64,000 nt of DNA from CALGLS01 sp965222105 (GTDB taxonomy: Bacteria > Bacteroidota > Bacteroidia > Chitinophagales > Saprospiraceae): contig CBDCTQ010000073.1 of assembly GCA_965222105.1 (NCBI GenBank), positions 68,412-132,411 on the forward strand, read 5' to 3'. How positions within the stretch are numbered: the stretch's first letter is position 1; every line of letters starts with the position of its first letter. Positions 7,618 through 16,826 of the stretch are shown one piece after another. The notes below the pieces were generated by a model that worked only from the letters and a program-made list of their open reading frames with translations, was not told where the DNA came from and searched no databases. Both the position numbers and the translations under genes were made by a program.

Positions 7618-10065
7618 ATGACATTCATCAGCAATCCTCAGATCGAACTGGCATTCGACTACGTCCGCAACACCAATAAAAACATTTTCCTTACGGGAAA
7701 AGCCGGCACCGGAAAAACGACTTTCCTCCACCAGGTCAAAGCCGAAAACACCAAACGTACCGTCGTAGTAGCCCCCACCGGCGTGGCGGCCATCAACGCA
7801 GGTGGCATGACCATCCATTCCTTTTTCCAACTGCCCTTCGGCCCGCAAATACCCAACGCGCCCAACAGTCAGAGCCGACAACGGAAAATGAAAAGCTCCA
7901 AGATCAACCTCATCAAAAGCCTCGACCTGCTCATCATCGACGAGATCAGCATGGTACGTGCCGACCTCCTCGACGGGATCGACCAAGTGCTGCGCCGTTA
8001 TCGCCGATCGGTCGAACCCTTCGGCGGAGTACAACTGCTGATGATTGGCGACTTGCACCAACTCCCACCCGTCGTCAAAAACGAAGAATGGCGACTGCTG
8101 CGCGACCACTACTCCACCCCCTACTTCTTTGGCAGCCAGGCCCTCCAACAAACGGGCATCGTCACCATCCAGTTGAAAAAAATATACCGGCAGTCCGACA
8201 GCCAATTCATCGACCTGCTCAACAAAGTGCGCACCAACCAAATGGACACCGACGTACTCCAAACACTCAACAGCCGATACCGCGCCACCCTCCCCGACGA
8301 CAAAGAGGACTACATCACCCTCTCGGCCCACAACGCCACCGCAAATAGCATCAACGCCCGAAAACTGGCCGCCCTCGACGCCCAACTCCACCGCTTCAAG
8401 GCCGAAGTACAGGGCGATTTTCCCGAACACGCCTACCCCACCGCAAAAACCCTCGAACTCAAAAAAGGTGCCCAGGTATTGTTCATTAAAAACGACATCT
8501 CCCCGGAAAAACGCTACTTCAACGGCAAAATCGGGCGCATCACCGACATCCGCAACGACGAGATCATCGTCAAATGCAAAGACGATGCGGATACCATCTC
8601 CGTCAAAAAGTCGGACTGGGAAAACGTCAAATACAACCTCGACGCCACCACCAAAGAAGTGACCGAAAATGTGGTCGGCACCTTCACCCAATACCCGCTG
8701 AAGCTGGCCTGGGCCATCACCATCCACAAAAGCCAGGGCCTTACCTTCGAACGGGTCATCATCGACGCCCAACACGCTTTCGCCCACGGCCAAACCTACG
8801 TAGCCCTGAGCCGATGCAAGCGTTTTGAAGGGATCATACTCCGCACCCGAATCGACTACACCAGCGTAAAAACCGACTCGGTCGTTCAAAACTATACCAA
8901 CGATGCTGAAAAGAATACCCCCGGCCAGGCGCAACTCAACGAAGCAAAAAGATCGTATCAACAATCGGTTGTAAAAGAGTTGTTTGATTTCAAATTCATC
9001 AAACGCCCCCTGGCCCTACTCCACAGGCTGCTGCTGGAAAACAACCTGGTGGTGACCGAGGCCGACCTGGAACAATTTGAGACGCTAAGGGGCCAACTTT
9101 CCAACAACGTGTTCGCACCTGCACAAAAGTTCACTGCTCATCTCGATGGCTATTTTGCAGAAGCCGATATGCCGGAGGAAAACCCGAAGCTGCAAGAACG
9201 GTTACAAAAAGCAGGTGTCTACTTTTCAGAAAAATTGAAACCCGCCACTGCCGCATTTAAAAACATAAGCATCATTTCGCAAAACGAAGGCGTCCGCAAA
9301 AAAACCAGGGAGCAACTCGACCAACTGATAAAAGAACTCAATCGAAAAACCGCCTGTTTTACCACCTGTCTCAATGGTTTTTCCATCCAAACCTATCTGC
9401 GGGCCAAGACCAACGCAGACCTCCTCAAAGAAACCTCCTCCCCCCAAAAGAAATCTTCCGCTTCTTCCTGGACGAACATGGCCAACGACACGGCCCATCC
9501 CGAACTGATGTTGCAACTGCTGCGATGGCGCAGCGACACCGCCGCCGACCTCGACCTGCCCTCTTACCGGATTGCCAGCAACCGCACCTTATTTGAACTG
9601 GTCAAGCTACTACCCACGCAGGTGAAAACGCTGAAACGCGTAAAAGGCATCGGCGCTTCGAAAGCAAAACAGTTTGGCGATGAACTCCTCCGCATTATTA
9701 AACAATACGTTTCCGAAAACCAGATATCGGCTGATCTACCGGTGGAAGATCAACCGGAAGACCCCCTCAACCCCTCCTCCAAATACATCAGCCTTACTCT
9801 ATTCAACGACGGCAATACCATCGACCAGGTGGCCGCCACCCGTGGCCTGGCAGCCAGTACCGTTCGCGGCCATCTATCCTACTACATCGCCCGCGGCCAA
9901 CTGGAAGCCACCAAACTGATCGACCCCAAAAAGTTGTTTCATATGGAATCATTCTTTCTCGAAGAACAAACTACCTCCCTCAAAGAAGCCAAACTACACT
10001 TCAACGACCAGTACTCCTACGACGAATTGCAACTGGCCCTCGCACACGTAAAAGCCACCAGGTAG
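7618..10065 (+). CDS. Pif1/RecD-like SF1B DNA helicase with HRDC and C-terminal HTH
   Basis: An 815-aa helicase. The N-terminal motor shows Walker A GKAGTGKTT (residues 27-35), Walker B LLIIDEISMV, the motif III-like LLMIGDLHQLPPV, and TIHKSQGLTF plus YVALSRCK near the end of the motor, which places it in the Pif1/RecD-like SF1B group. A linker follows, then an HRDC-type nucleic-acid-binding domain (about 620-700, with the helix-hairpin-helix-like VKGIGASKAKQFG). The end is an HTH_40-type RecQ/helicase tail (about 725-790). Such proteins unwind DNA 5' to 3' in repair or replication restart. It is followed by pheS with its own promoter. A long antisense ORF opposite it is a coding shadow. Confidence 0.9.
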   Translation: MTFISNPQIELAFDYVRNTNKNIFLTGKAGTGKTTFLHQVKAENTKRTVVVAPTGVAAINAGGMTIHSFFQLPFGPQIPNAPNSQSRQRKMKSSKINLIKSLDLLIIDEISMVRADLLDGIDQVLRRYRRSVEPFGGVQLLMIGDLHQLPPVVKNEEWRLLRDHYSTPYFFGSQALQQTGIVTIQLKKIYRQSDSQFIDLLNKVRTNQMDTDVLQTLNSRYRATLPDDKEDYITLSAHNATANSINARKLAALDAQLHRFKAEVQGDFPEHAYPTAKTLELKKGAQVLFIKNDISPEKRYFNGKIGRITDIRNDEIIVKCKDDADTISVKKSDWENVKYNLDATTKEVTENVVGTFTQYPLKLAWAITIHKSQGLTFERVIIDAQHAFAHGQTYVALSRCKRFEGIILRTRIDYTSVKTDSVVQNYTNDAEKNTPGQAQLNEAKRSYQQSVVKELFDFKFIKRPLALLHRLLLENNLVVTEADLEQFETLRGQLSNNVFAPAQKFTAHLDGYFAEADMPEENPKLQERLQKAGVYFSEKLKPATAAFKNISIISQNEGVRKKTREQLDQLIKELNRKTACFTTCLNGFSIQTYLRAKTNADLLKETSSPQKKSSASSWTNMANDTAHPELMLQLLRWRSDTAADLDLPSYRIASNRTLFELVKLLPTQVKTLKRVKGIGASKAKQFGDELLRIIKQYVSENQISADLPVEDQPEDPLNPSSKYISLTLFNDGNTIDQVAATRGLAASTVRGHLSYYIARGQLEATKLIDPKKLFHMESFFLEEQTTSLKEAKLHFNDQYSYDELQLALAHVKATR

Positions 10066-10248
10066 TCGGCTAATTTATTAGCCTGACTACCATTCAGGCG
10101 AAGCCTGACTACCCCTTTCAGGCGAAGCCCTACCTCCGATGTTTAATTCACTTCTCCTGCACTAGCATTTCCCCCAGCAACTATGTACCTTTGCACCTCA
10201 AACGAGGAAAATATTGATTCATCAATCAATAATCAATCAATAATTCTA

Positions 10249-10264
10249 CCTGTCGGTAGACAGG
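10249..10264. repeat. CCTGTC-GGTA-GACAGG palindrome
   Basis: A perfect 6-bp stem with a 4-base loop, 20 bp upstream of the pheS ATG. Read in the pheS frame it encodes LPVGRQA. It belongs to the same short palindrome family seen inside pheS, at 15860-15879 and in the lipoprotein signal peptides of cassette 2. Confidence 0.7.
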
Positions 10265-10284
10265 CAATCAACCATCCACCTTCC

Positions 10285-11343
10285 ATGGCAACAGAAGCAT
10301 TCGAAAAAGTAAAACAACTGCTGACCGAAATAGACGAAACCGTTCTGAAAAGTAAAGAGGAACTGGAAGCATTCCGCATCCGCTACCTGGGGTCTAAAAA
10401 CATCCTCAAACCCCTCATGGGTGAAATACGCCATATCGCCAACGAACAGAAAAAACAATACGGCCAACTCGTCAACGAACTCAAACAAAAAGCCGCCGAA
10501 AAATTCAACCACCTCAAAGAGGAAATGGAGGCCAACAACGGGCAGGAGGACAGCGAAACTCCCGACCTGACTGCCCCCCCTGAACCACAGGAGTTGGGCT
10601 CCACCCACCCCATCACCCTCACCCTCAACCGCATCATCGACATCTTTTCCCGCATAGGCTTTACCGTTGCCGAAGACCGCGAAATTGAAGACGACTGGCA
10701 CAACTTCACCGCCATGAACACCCCCGAAGACCACCCGGCGCGCGACATGCAGGACACTTTCTACCTGCAAGACAGCGCAACCCGCCTACCGGGCAGGCAG
10801 GCAATGCTCTTACGCACCCATACCTCCTCGGTGCAGGCCCGTGCCATGACCAGCCAGCAACCACCCATCCGCATCATCGCACCGGGAAGGGTATACCGCA
10901 ATGAAACCGTTTCGGCCCGGGCTCACTGCCAGTTCCACCAGGTGGAAGGATTGTACATCGACGAAAACGTTTCCTTTGCCGACATGAAGCAAACCCTTCT
11001 TTACTACGCTCAGGAGATGTATGGCCCCGACACCCGCATCCGTCTGCGCCCCTCCTACTTCCCATTTACCGAGCCTAGTGCCGAGATGGACATTTCCTGC
11101 TTCATCTGCCACGGCGCGGGATGCAGCGTCTGCAAATACACCACCTGGGTGGAGATATTGGGCTGCGGCATGGTCGACCCGCAAGTACTAGACAACTGCG
11201 GCATCGACTCCAAACGTTACACCGGCTACGCCTTTGGTATGGGCATCGAACGACAGGCCATGCTCCTGTGGCGCATCAACGACATCCGCCTCCTGTTTGA
11301 AAACGATGTGCGGTTCCTCCAACAATTCAAATCGGCACTTTAA
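10285..11343 (+). CDS. pheS: Phenylalanine--tRNA ligase alpha subunit
   Basis: A 352-aa class II aminoacyl-tRNA synthetase alpha subunit that charges tRNA-Phe together with PheT (not in this window). Visible are the N-terminal coiled-coil tRNA-binding arm, motif 2 around PGRVYRNETVSARAHCQFHQ, the ISCFICHGAGCSVCK cysteine cluster seen in many bacterial PheS, and motif 3 GYAFGMGIERQAML. The ATG at 10285 is chosen because the 34 codons upstream contain a mobile palindrome and no family sequence. An oddity is ATRLPGRQA between YLQDS and MLLRTHTSS, where relatives have only a few residues. That DNA (about 10784-10801) is a copy of the palindrome repeat inserted in frame. It is followed by hisS after 21 bp. 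A TACCTTTG -7-like motif lies at 10186-10193. Confidence 0.95.
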   Translation: MATEAFEKVKQLLTEIDETVLKSKEELEAFRIRYLGSKNILKPLMGEIRHIANEQKKQYGQLVNELKQKAAEKFNHLKEEMEANNGQEDSETPDLTAPPEPQELGSTHPITLTLNRIIDIFSRIGFTVAEDREIEDDWHNFTAMNTPEDHPARDMQDTFYLQDSATRLPGRQAMLLRTHTSSVQARAMTSQQPPIRIIAPGRVYRNETVSARAHCQFHQVEGLYIDENVSFADMKQTLLYYAQEMYGPDTRIRLRPSYFPFTEPSAEMDISCFICHGAGCSVCKYTTWVEILGCGMVDPQVLDNCGIDSKRYTGYAFGMGIERQAMLLWRINDIRLLFENDVRFLQQFKSAL

Positions 11344-11364
11344 TAATTAGTAATTATTCCACAC

Positions 11365-12705
11365 ATGAAGCCAACCATTCCCAAAGGCACCCGCGACTTT
11401 GGTCCCGATGAGGTGATAAAAAGACAATACATATTCGATACCATCCGCAATATCTTTGTTAGGTTTGGCTACCTACCATTGGAAACCCCAGTGATGGAAA
11501 CCCTGTCTACCCTTACGGGAAAATACGGCGAAGAAGGCGATAAGCTACTCTTTAAAATCCTGAACAACGGCGACTTTTTGGCGAAAGCCGACCAGGAAGC
11601 CCTTTCCGATAAAAATTCTAACAAGCTGATTCCGTCGATCTCCAAACGTGGCCTGCGCTACGACCTCACCGTGCCCTTCGCCCGATACGTGGTGATGAAC
11701 CAACACCGGATCAGCTTCCCCTTCAAACGCTATCAGATACAACCCGTATGGCGGGCCGACCGGCCACAGAAAGGCCGTTATCAGGAATTTTATCAATGCG
11801 ATGTCGACGTCGTGGGATCCAACTCCCTGATGTACGAAGCCGAACTCGTGCAGATATACGACGAGGCTTTCGCCAAACTGGGGATAGAGGTAACCATCAA
11901 GATCAACAACCGAAAAATACTCTACGGCATGGCTGAAGCCGCAGGCATCGTCGACCAGTTTGTCGATATGACCGCCGCCATCGACAAGCTCGACAAAATC
12001 GGAATGGAGGGCGTCCGCCGCGAATTGTCCAACAAGGGTATTCCGGAAGCGGCTGCTGCCAAAATTACCGACATGTTTGAAATCAAATCGCTGGCACCGC
12101 TAAAAGAAATGCTCCAAAGCAGCCCCACCGGCATGAAAGGAATTGAAGAATTGGAAACTTTTCACCGCTACTTCGACCTGTACCAACCGACCAATAAAGT
12201 GATCTTCGACATCACCCTGGCACGGGGATTGAGCTACTACACTGGCTGCATCTTCGAAGTGGTAACCGACCAGATAAAAATCGGCAGCCTGGGCGGCGGT
12301 GGGCGCTACGACGACCTCACCGGTGTATTTGGCCTCAAAGGCGTATCGGGAGTAGGCGTGTCTTTTGGTGCCGCCCGCATATATGATGTTATGCAGGAAC
12401 TGGAATTGTTTCCCGACACCTTCCAGTCCGGCTTAAAAATGTTACTCATCGCCTTTGATGATACCACTCACCAATATGCTTTTAAATGTCTGAACCATTT
12501 GCGCCAGGCAGGCATCAACGCCGACCTGTATCCCACACCGGCCAAACTGAAAAAACAGATGAAGTACGCCAACGACCGCAACGTCCCCTACGTCATACTG
12601 ATCGGAGAGGAAGAAATGAGCAGCGGCCTACTAAGTCTGAAAAACATGACATCCGGCGAACAGCAAAAACTATCGCTGGAAAAAATTATTGAGCTAGCCG
12701 GATGA
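11365..12705 (+). CDS. hisS: Histidine--tRNA ligase
   Basis: A 446-aa class II synthetase, of normal length. Class II motif 1 and 2 regions (RGLRYDLTVPFARYV, YQIQPVWRADRPQKGRYQEFYQCD) and the histidine-specific signatures LARGLSYYTGCIFEV and GGGGRYDDL are present. The C-terminal anticodon-binding domain spans about residues 350-446. It attaches histidine to tRNA-His in the cytoplasm. It sits in a pheS-hisS-amidase run on one strand, and its stop overlaps the amidase start by 4 bp (ATGA), suggesting translational coupling. Confidence 0.97.
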   Translation: MKPTIPKGTRDFGPDEVIKRQYIFDTIRNIFVRFGYLPLETPVMETLSTLTGKYGEEGDKLLFKILNNGDFLAKADQEALSDKNSNKLIPSISKRGLRYDLTVPFARYVVMNQHRISFPFKRYQIQPVWRADRPQKGRYQEFYQCDVDVVGSNSLMYEAELVQIYDEAFAKLGIEVTIKINNRKILYGMAEAAGIVDQFVDMTAAIDKLDKIGMEGVRRELSNKGIPEAAAAKITDMFEIKSLAPLKEMLQSSPTGMKGIEELETFHRYFDLYQPTNKVIFDITLARGLSYYTGCIFEVVTDQIKIGSLGGGGRYDDLTGVFGLKGVSGVGVSFGAARIYDVMQELELFPDTFQSGLKMLLIAFDDTTHQYAFKCLNHLRQAGINADLYPTPAKLKKQMKYANDRNVPYVILIGEEEMSSGLLSLKNMTSGEQQKLSLEKIIELAG

Positions 12706-14147
12706 CTGCCGTACCCACGCCCATATACCGTTCTCTGAAGGAAGTACAGGCCAATCTGAAAAACGGCAACATTCGTTGCGTGACATTAGTCGAGCGTTAC
12801 CTCTCCCAAATTGAACAGCACCAGCACCTCAACGCCTTTATAGAAGTATTTGCGGATGAGGCTCGCCAAAAAGCAGCCGCCATCGACAAAAAACTGGCAG
12901 AAGACCCCAACTCTCTGGGCCGTCTCTTCGGCATAGTGCTTTCCATTAAAGACCTGCTTTGCTACAAAGACCATCAGGTGACTGGTGCCTCCAAAATACT
13001 GGAAGGGTTTACCTCCCTGTATTCTGCTACGGCCGTCGGGCGGTTGCTGCAGCAGGACGCCATTATCATCGGGAGGGTCAACTGCGATGAGTTTGGCATG
13101 GGGTCGACCAATGAGCATTCCGCCTATGGCCCGGTCCGCAATGCCCTCGACACCGACAAGGTCGCTGGCGGCTCTTCGGGCGGCTCGGCTGTTTCCGTGC
13201 AAACGGATTGCTGCCTTGCCTCTATAGGTTCCGATACCGGAGGCTCGGTTCGGCAGCCAGCATCGCTCTGCGGTTTGATAGGCTTGAAGCCCAGCTATGG
13301 GCGCATTTCCAGGCATGGACTGCTGGCTTATGCATCGTCTTTCGACCAGATCGGTACTATAACGCATTGTGTTGAAGATGCAGGATTATTGTTGGAAGTA
13401 ATGGCCGGTGCTGACGAATACGACCCCGGCTGCAGCCAACGGCCAGTAGGCGACTATCGTCCCTCTGAAATAAAGGGCCAACAACATCGGGTCGCCTGGT
13501 TCGATCAGGCCATTGATCATCAGCAGTTGGATGTGTCTATCAAGTCCGCTTTTCGCGAAAGCATGAGCTGGCTTCAGCGACAGGGACATACCGCAGAACC
13601 GGTTGATTTCGATTATCTGGATTATCTGGTTCCCACCTATTACATTCTCACTACGGCGGAGGCTTCGTCCAATTTGTCGCGATACGATGGGATGCGATAT
13701 GGTTACCGGAGCGAGAATTCCCTTACGGAAAACTACAGGGCCACCCGGACGGAAGGATTCGGCGTCGAGGTCAAGCGCAGGATCATGCTGGGCACTTTTG
13801 TGTTGAGCAGCGGCTATTATGAGGCCTATTTTGCGAAAGCACAGCAGGTACGGCGGCTTATCAACGACTTTATGGATCAGCTTTTTGAGACATACGACTA
13901 CCTGGTGCTGCCTGCTACAGCAGAGGCCGCCTGGCCAATTGGACGCGACAGTACAGACCCAGTTAAGGCTTATTTGGCCGATATATACACTGTTTTGGCA
14001 AATCTTGCTGGAATTCCGGCGATATCCTTACCTTTGGGGCGCGATGAGGATGGCATGCCTTTTGGGATTCAAATAATGGCCCGGAAGTTTGAGGAGCAAA
14101 AACTCCTGGAATTTGCGGCTTTTTTTGAAGGTTTTAACAAGGGGTAA
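12702..14147 (+). CDS. gatA: GatA-type amidase (Asp/Glu-tRNA amidotransferase subunit A family)
   Basis: A 481-aa amidase-signature protein with the complete Ser-cisSer-Lys triad: Lys83 in SIKDLL, cis-Ser159 in GGSSGGSA and nucleophile Ser182 in GSDTGGSVRQPA. Overall similarity (N-terminal VERYLSQIEQHQHLNAFIEV, CDEFGMGSTNEHSAYGPVRN) is to GatA, which frees ammonia from glutamine for transamidation of mischarged tRNA. GatB and GatC are not nearby. Its translational coupling to hisS fits a tRNA-charging role. Another amidase cannot be fully excluded, but the GSTNEHSAYGPV stretch is typical of GatA. Confidence 0.88.
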   Translation: MTAVPTPIYRSLKEVQANLKNGNIRCVTLVERYLSQIEQHQHLNAFIEVFADEARQKAAAIDKKLAEDPNSLGRLFGIVLSIKDLLCYKDHQVTGASKILEGFTSLYSATAVGRLLQQDAIIIGRVNCDEFGMGSTNEHSAYGPVRNALDTDKVAGGSSGGSAVSVQTDCCLASIGSDTGGSVRQPASLCGLIGLKPSYGRISRHGLLAYASSFDQIGTITHCVEDAGLLLEVMAGADEYDPGCSQRPVGDYRPSEIKGQQHRVAWFDQAIDHQQLDVSIKSAFRESMSWLQRQGHTAEPVDFDYLDYLVPTYYILTTAEASSNLSRYDGMRYGYRSENSLTENYRATRTEGFGVEVKRRIMLGTFVLSSGYYEAYFAKAQQVRRLINDFMDQLFETYDYLVLPATAEAAWPIGRDSTDPVKAYLADIYTVLANLAGIPAISLPLGRDEDGMPFGIQIMARKFEEQKLLEFAAFFEGFNKG

Positions 14148-14352
14148 ATTCGCCATTTTCCATTGCCGTTAAAGCACCGGCCCTACTTCCCCCCATAAAA
14201 TAGCGTTTTATACATTAGCCCAAACCAATGTATTTGTCATTATTGGTTAGGATACACGACAGCCCTAGCTTATGCGGTTAAAAAGAAAATTACCCGCAAT
14301 AAAGCTGCTGGCACCACGTTTTGTACCTTTTCCAAAAGCACACTTTACCTTT

Positions 14353-15273
14353 ATGAACCGGTTTAGTTGGTTAGTCCTATGGAGTTGTTTCTTTTTGCCG
14401 TTGGCCGCTGATGCTGGCAGTGAGGCTCTCGACGTCAAGGTACCCCGGTACAAGAGCAGTGTTATCGCAAAGCGGTTGAGTAACATCCAGCAGTCGGTAG
14501 AGCTAAAATTCAACAAAGAGGTCAAGCGATACATTAATAGCTATGTAAAAGGAGGACGAACTACAACGGAGAACATACTGGGGCGATCAGCGATTTATTT
14601 TCCGATTTTTGAGTATTACCTGCAACTGTACAATCTCCCGGAAGATTTAAAGTTTTTAGCAATAATAGAATCTGAATTGAAGACCTCGGCAGTTTCACAT
14701 AAAGGTGCTGGCGGTCTGTGGCAGTTCATCCCTTCTACGGGCAGGATGTATGGTTTGAAAATGAACAACTACGTCGATGAACGGTTCGACATACACAAGT
14801 CGAGCGATGCAGCAGCCCGACTGTTGTCCGACCTATATGCCCGCTACAACAACTGGTCGTTGGCTATTGCAGCCTACAATAGCGGTACCGTCAACATAGA
14901 CAACGCCATCCGAAAAGGCCGGTCAAAAGATTTTTGGAAAATCCGAAAATACCTTCCCAAAGAAACCCAACATTATGTACCCAAATTCATAGCGGTCTGC
15001 TATGTGATGAATTACTACCTGTTTTACAACCTTCGCCCCAACTATCCCGACTACTCCATGCAGCTTACCACCACTTCGAAGATTTATACGCGCAATTCCT
15101 TTCAGAAAATCTCGGAAAAAAGCGGCATCCCGGTGAAAGTGATCCGCCAGTTGAACCCCGGATACATCCGACAGATCATACCGCCCAGCGCCGAAGGATA
15201 CAATCTGGTACTTCCGATGATAGGATGGCACGATGGATTTGACCTGGAGCAGTTGACATATTCGGAAAAGTAA
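14353..15273 (+). CDS. MltD-like lytic transglycosylase with LysM domain
   Basis: A 306-aa periplasmic peptidoglycan lytic transglycosylase. The ATG at 14353 begins a good signal peptide (cleaved near AADA); the ORF is open 27 codons further upstream but that extension would bury the signal. The SLT domain shows the catalytic Glu in AIIESELKTSA, then GAGGLWQFIPSTGRMYGL and AIAAYNSGTVNI, matching MltD family 1. A single LysM-like segment near the C-terminus (KISEKSGIPVKVIRQLNP) would bind glycan. It cleaves the MurNAc-GlcNAc bond with 1,6-anhydro product formation. It is a monocistronic gene, convergent with smpB (12 bp apart). Confidence 0.92.
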   Translation: MNRFSWLVLWSCFFLPLAADAGSEALDVKVPRYKSSVIAKRLSNIQQSVELKFNKEVKRYINSYVKGGRTTTENILGRSAIYFPIFEYYLQLYNLPEDLKFLAIIESELKTSAVSHKGAGGLWQFIPSTGRMYGLKMNNYVDERFDIHKSSDAAARLLSDLYARYNNWSLAIAAYNSGTVNIDNAIRKGRSKDFWKIRKYLPKETQHYVPKFIAVCYVMNYYLFYNLRPNYPDYSMQLTTTSKIYTRNSFQKISEKSGIPVKVIRQLNPGYIRQIIPPSAEGYNLVLPMIGWHDGFDLEQLTYSEK

Positions 15274-15285
15274 AGGCAGCAATAA

Positions 15286-15756
15286 TTATTGATTACTAAT
15301 TTCTAAGTTCTTCAGCTCTCGTTTGTTGTCCCGTTCTTTCATAGCGGCCCGTTTGTCGTATTTTCGTTTTCCGGTAGCCAGAACGATGGTGAGCTTGGCA
15401 AATCCCCTTTCGTTGATGAATAGCTGGTAGGGCACTATGGTGAATCCTTTTTCTTTCACGCGGCGGTGGAACTTGCGGAGTTCTGTTTTGTTGAGGAGGA
15501 GTTTTCGGTCGCGGCGAGGTTCGTGGTTGTTGTAGGTGCCGTATTTGTATTCGGCGATGAACATGTTGCGGATGAAGAGCTCGTTGCCTAAAAAAAGGCA
15601 GTAGGCCTCTTTGATATTGGCTTCACCGGCGCGGATCGACTTGATCTCCGTCCCGGTCAATACCAGTCCTGCTTCCAGTTCGGAAATGAATTGGTATTCA
15701 AACCTGGCCTTGCGGTTGGTGATCAGTACGGGTTTATTTTTCTTTTCTTTTGCCAT
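15286..15756 (-). CDS. smpB: SsrA-binding protein
   Basis: A 156-aa SmpB, the partner of tmRNA in rescuing stalled ribosomes. It shows NRKARFEYQFISELEAGLVL, GTEIKSIRAGEANIKEAYC, LLLNKTELRKFHRRVKEKG and the basic C-terminal tail KYDKRAAMKERDNKRELK, all typical of SmpB. The ATG at 15756 (MAKEKKNKP) is chosen over one 10 codons upstream because family proteins start there. The tmRNA gene was not found nearby. Confidence 0.96.
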   Translation of the reverse strand: MAKEKKNKPVLITNRKARFEYQFISELEAGLVLTGTEIKSIRAGEANIKEAYCLFLGNELFIRNMFIAEYKYGTYNNHEPRRDRKLLLNKTELRKFHRRVKEKGFTIVPYQLFINERGFAKLTIVLATGKRKYDKRAAMKERDNKRELKNLEISNQ

Positions 15757-15818
15757 GATAAAGTTGTTGGGTCGGTTTTTCAACAAATAATCGACCCGAA
15801 AAATTCCGCTGGATTATT

Positions 15819-15997
15819 AGACATAATGAACAAAAATTTTATATGCAGCCTGAATGCCCCCTGCCTGTCGGCAGGCAGGTTTTTTGCCTACTCTGCGTCA
15901 CATCCTCGTCCCGATAGCTATCGGGACTCCGGGTGTTCCTTGATTAGACAAAAAATTGCTCTTCAGTTGCTATACAAAAAATCTATTCATAATGTCT
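15819..15997. repeat. MITE-like imperfect palindromic element, copy B, with nested palindrome
   Basis: The same element as 28-191: ends AGACATAATGAA and TTCATAATGTCT with matching arms. Two differences are informative. The central hairpin is CCCGATAGCTATCGGG (15910-15925) where copy A has TCGTAGC/GCTACGA. An extra CCTGCC-TGTC-GGCAGG palindrome (15860-15879) sits in the left arm. The right end supplies the last two bases of the reverse-complement TAG stop of the YbjQ gene. Confidence 0.75.
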
Positions 15998-16310
15998 ATT
16001 TCAATTTCACTGCTGTCCCGTAGGCCAGTATTTCGGAGGCCCCCTGCATGACCATTGCCGTCATAAACCGTACGTTGATGATGGCGTCGGCGTTCATATC
16101 GCGGGCGTCGGCTACCATGCGGTCGATGGCCTGTTCGCGGGCGTCGGCCATAAGAGCCGTGTACTGTTTTATTTCGCCTCCGACAAGCCCTTTGAGGCCC
16201 GCAAAAATGTCTTTGCCCAGGTGGCGGGCACGCACGGTACTGCCGCGGGCAATATCCAGTATTTCAGCTATTTCCCTTCCGGGAATGGTGGGGGTGGTGG
16301 TCAGGATCAT
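15996..16310 (-). CDS. YbjQ/UPF0145 family protein
   Basis: A 104-aa protein with the full YbjQ (UPF0145, heavy-metal-binding domain) pattern: MILTTTPTIPGREIAEILDI at the start, LVGGEIKQYTALMADAREQA in the middle, and MNADAIINVRFMTA with EILAYGTAV at the end. Members form pentameric beta-barrel-like rings of unproven function, and a metal-binding role is only suggested by the name. It follows the biotin carrier gene after 22 bp in the same direction. The stop codon lies at the edge of the palindromic element, so the element may have inserted exactly at the gene end. Confidence 0.9.
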   Translation of the reverse strand: MILTTTPTIPGREIAEILDIARGSTVRARHLGKDIFAGLKGLVGGEIKQYTALMADAREQAIDRMVADARDMNADAIINVRFMTAMVMQGASEILAYGTAVKLK

Positions 16311-16332
16311 ATTTGTATACGTATTGTTGAGG

Positions 16333-16824
16333 TCACTCCATTTCGATGAGAATGGCTCCTTTGTCGACGGTCTGGCTTTTCGACACCTGGACTGATTTTA
16401 CCATCCCGTCGCCACGGGCTTTGATGATGTTCTCCATTTTCATGGCTTCCAGTACCAACAGCGCATCGCCTTTCCGAATGGCCTGTCCTGGTTGTACCAA
16501 CACCTCCAGTACCATTCCCGGCATCGGAGCCTTGATGTCTTGCATCTGCTGACCCAACCCGGTAGCCAGGCCCAGGCGTTTGACCAGTTCGTCCTGTTCG
16601 TCGGAGATGGCGACGGTGTAGGTGTTGTTGTTGATGCGTAGCGTAATTGTTTTGTTGGCAAAATCAGTTTTCACCACTTCTCCCCGATAGGTACGATTGT
16701 TTTTCAGGATGTGAAACCGCCCGTCGCCCAGGGGTTGGATGTCGGTTTTACTGGCCGGACTGTCTTCCAGGCAATCCTCCAGGCTAAATTCAAATTGTTC
16801 GTTGACGAGAAAGTGGAGTGGCAT
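16333..16824 (-). CDS. Biotin carboxyl carrier protein (acyl-CoA carboxylase subunit)
   Basis: A 163-aa protein with a C-terminal biotinyl domain: APMPGMVLEVLVQPGQ, then LLVLEAMKMEN with the biotin-accepting Lys in AMKM, and a matching second half ending DKGAILIEME. The N-terminal half is the linker/beta region seen in biotin carriers of acetyl/propionyl-CoA carboxylases in Bacteroidota. It carries CO2 between biotin carboxylase and carboxyltransferase subunits, neither of which is in this window. It starts 2 bp after the stop of the small membrane protein gene upstream, so it is co-transcribed with it. Confidence 0.92.
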   Translation of the reverse strand: MPLHFLVNEQFEFSLEDCLEDSPASKTDIQPLGDGRFHILKNNRTYRGEVVKTDFANKTITLRINNNTYTVAISDEQDELVKRLGLATGLGQQMQDIKAPMPGMVLEVLVQPGQAIRKGDALLVLEAMKMENIIKARGDGMVKSVQVSKSQTVDKGAILIEME

Positions 16825-16826
16825 GG

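Noticed and set aside
7510..8964. Long minus-strand ORF (484 aa) opposite the helicase
   Set aside because: It is antisense to a clear helicase with complete motifs, has low-complexity composition and no recognisable domain; it is a coding shadow.
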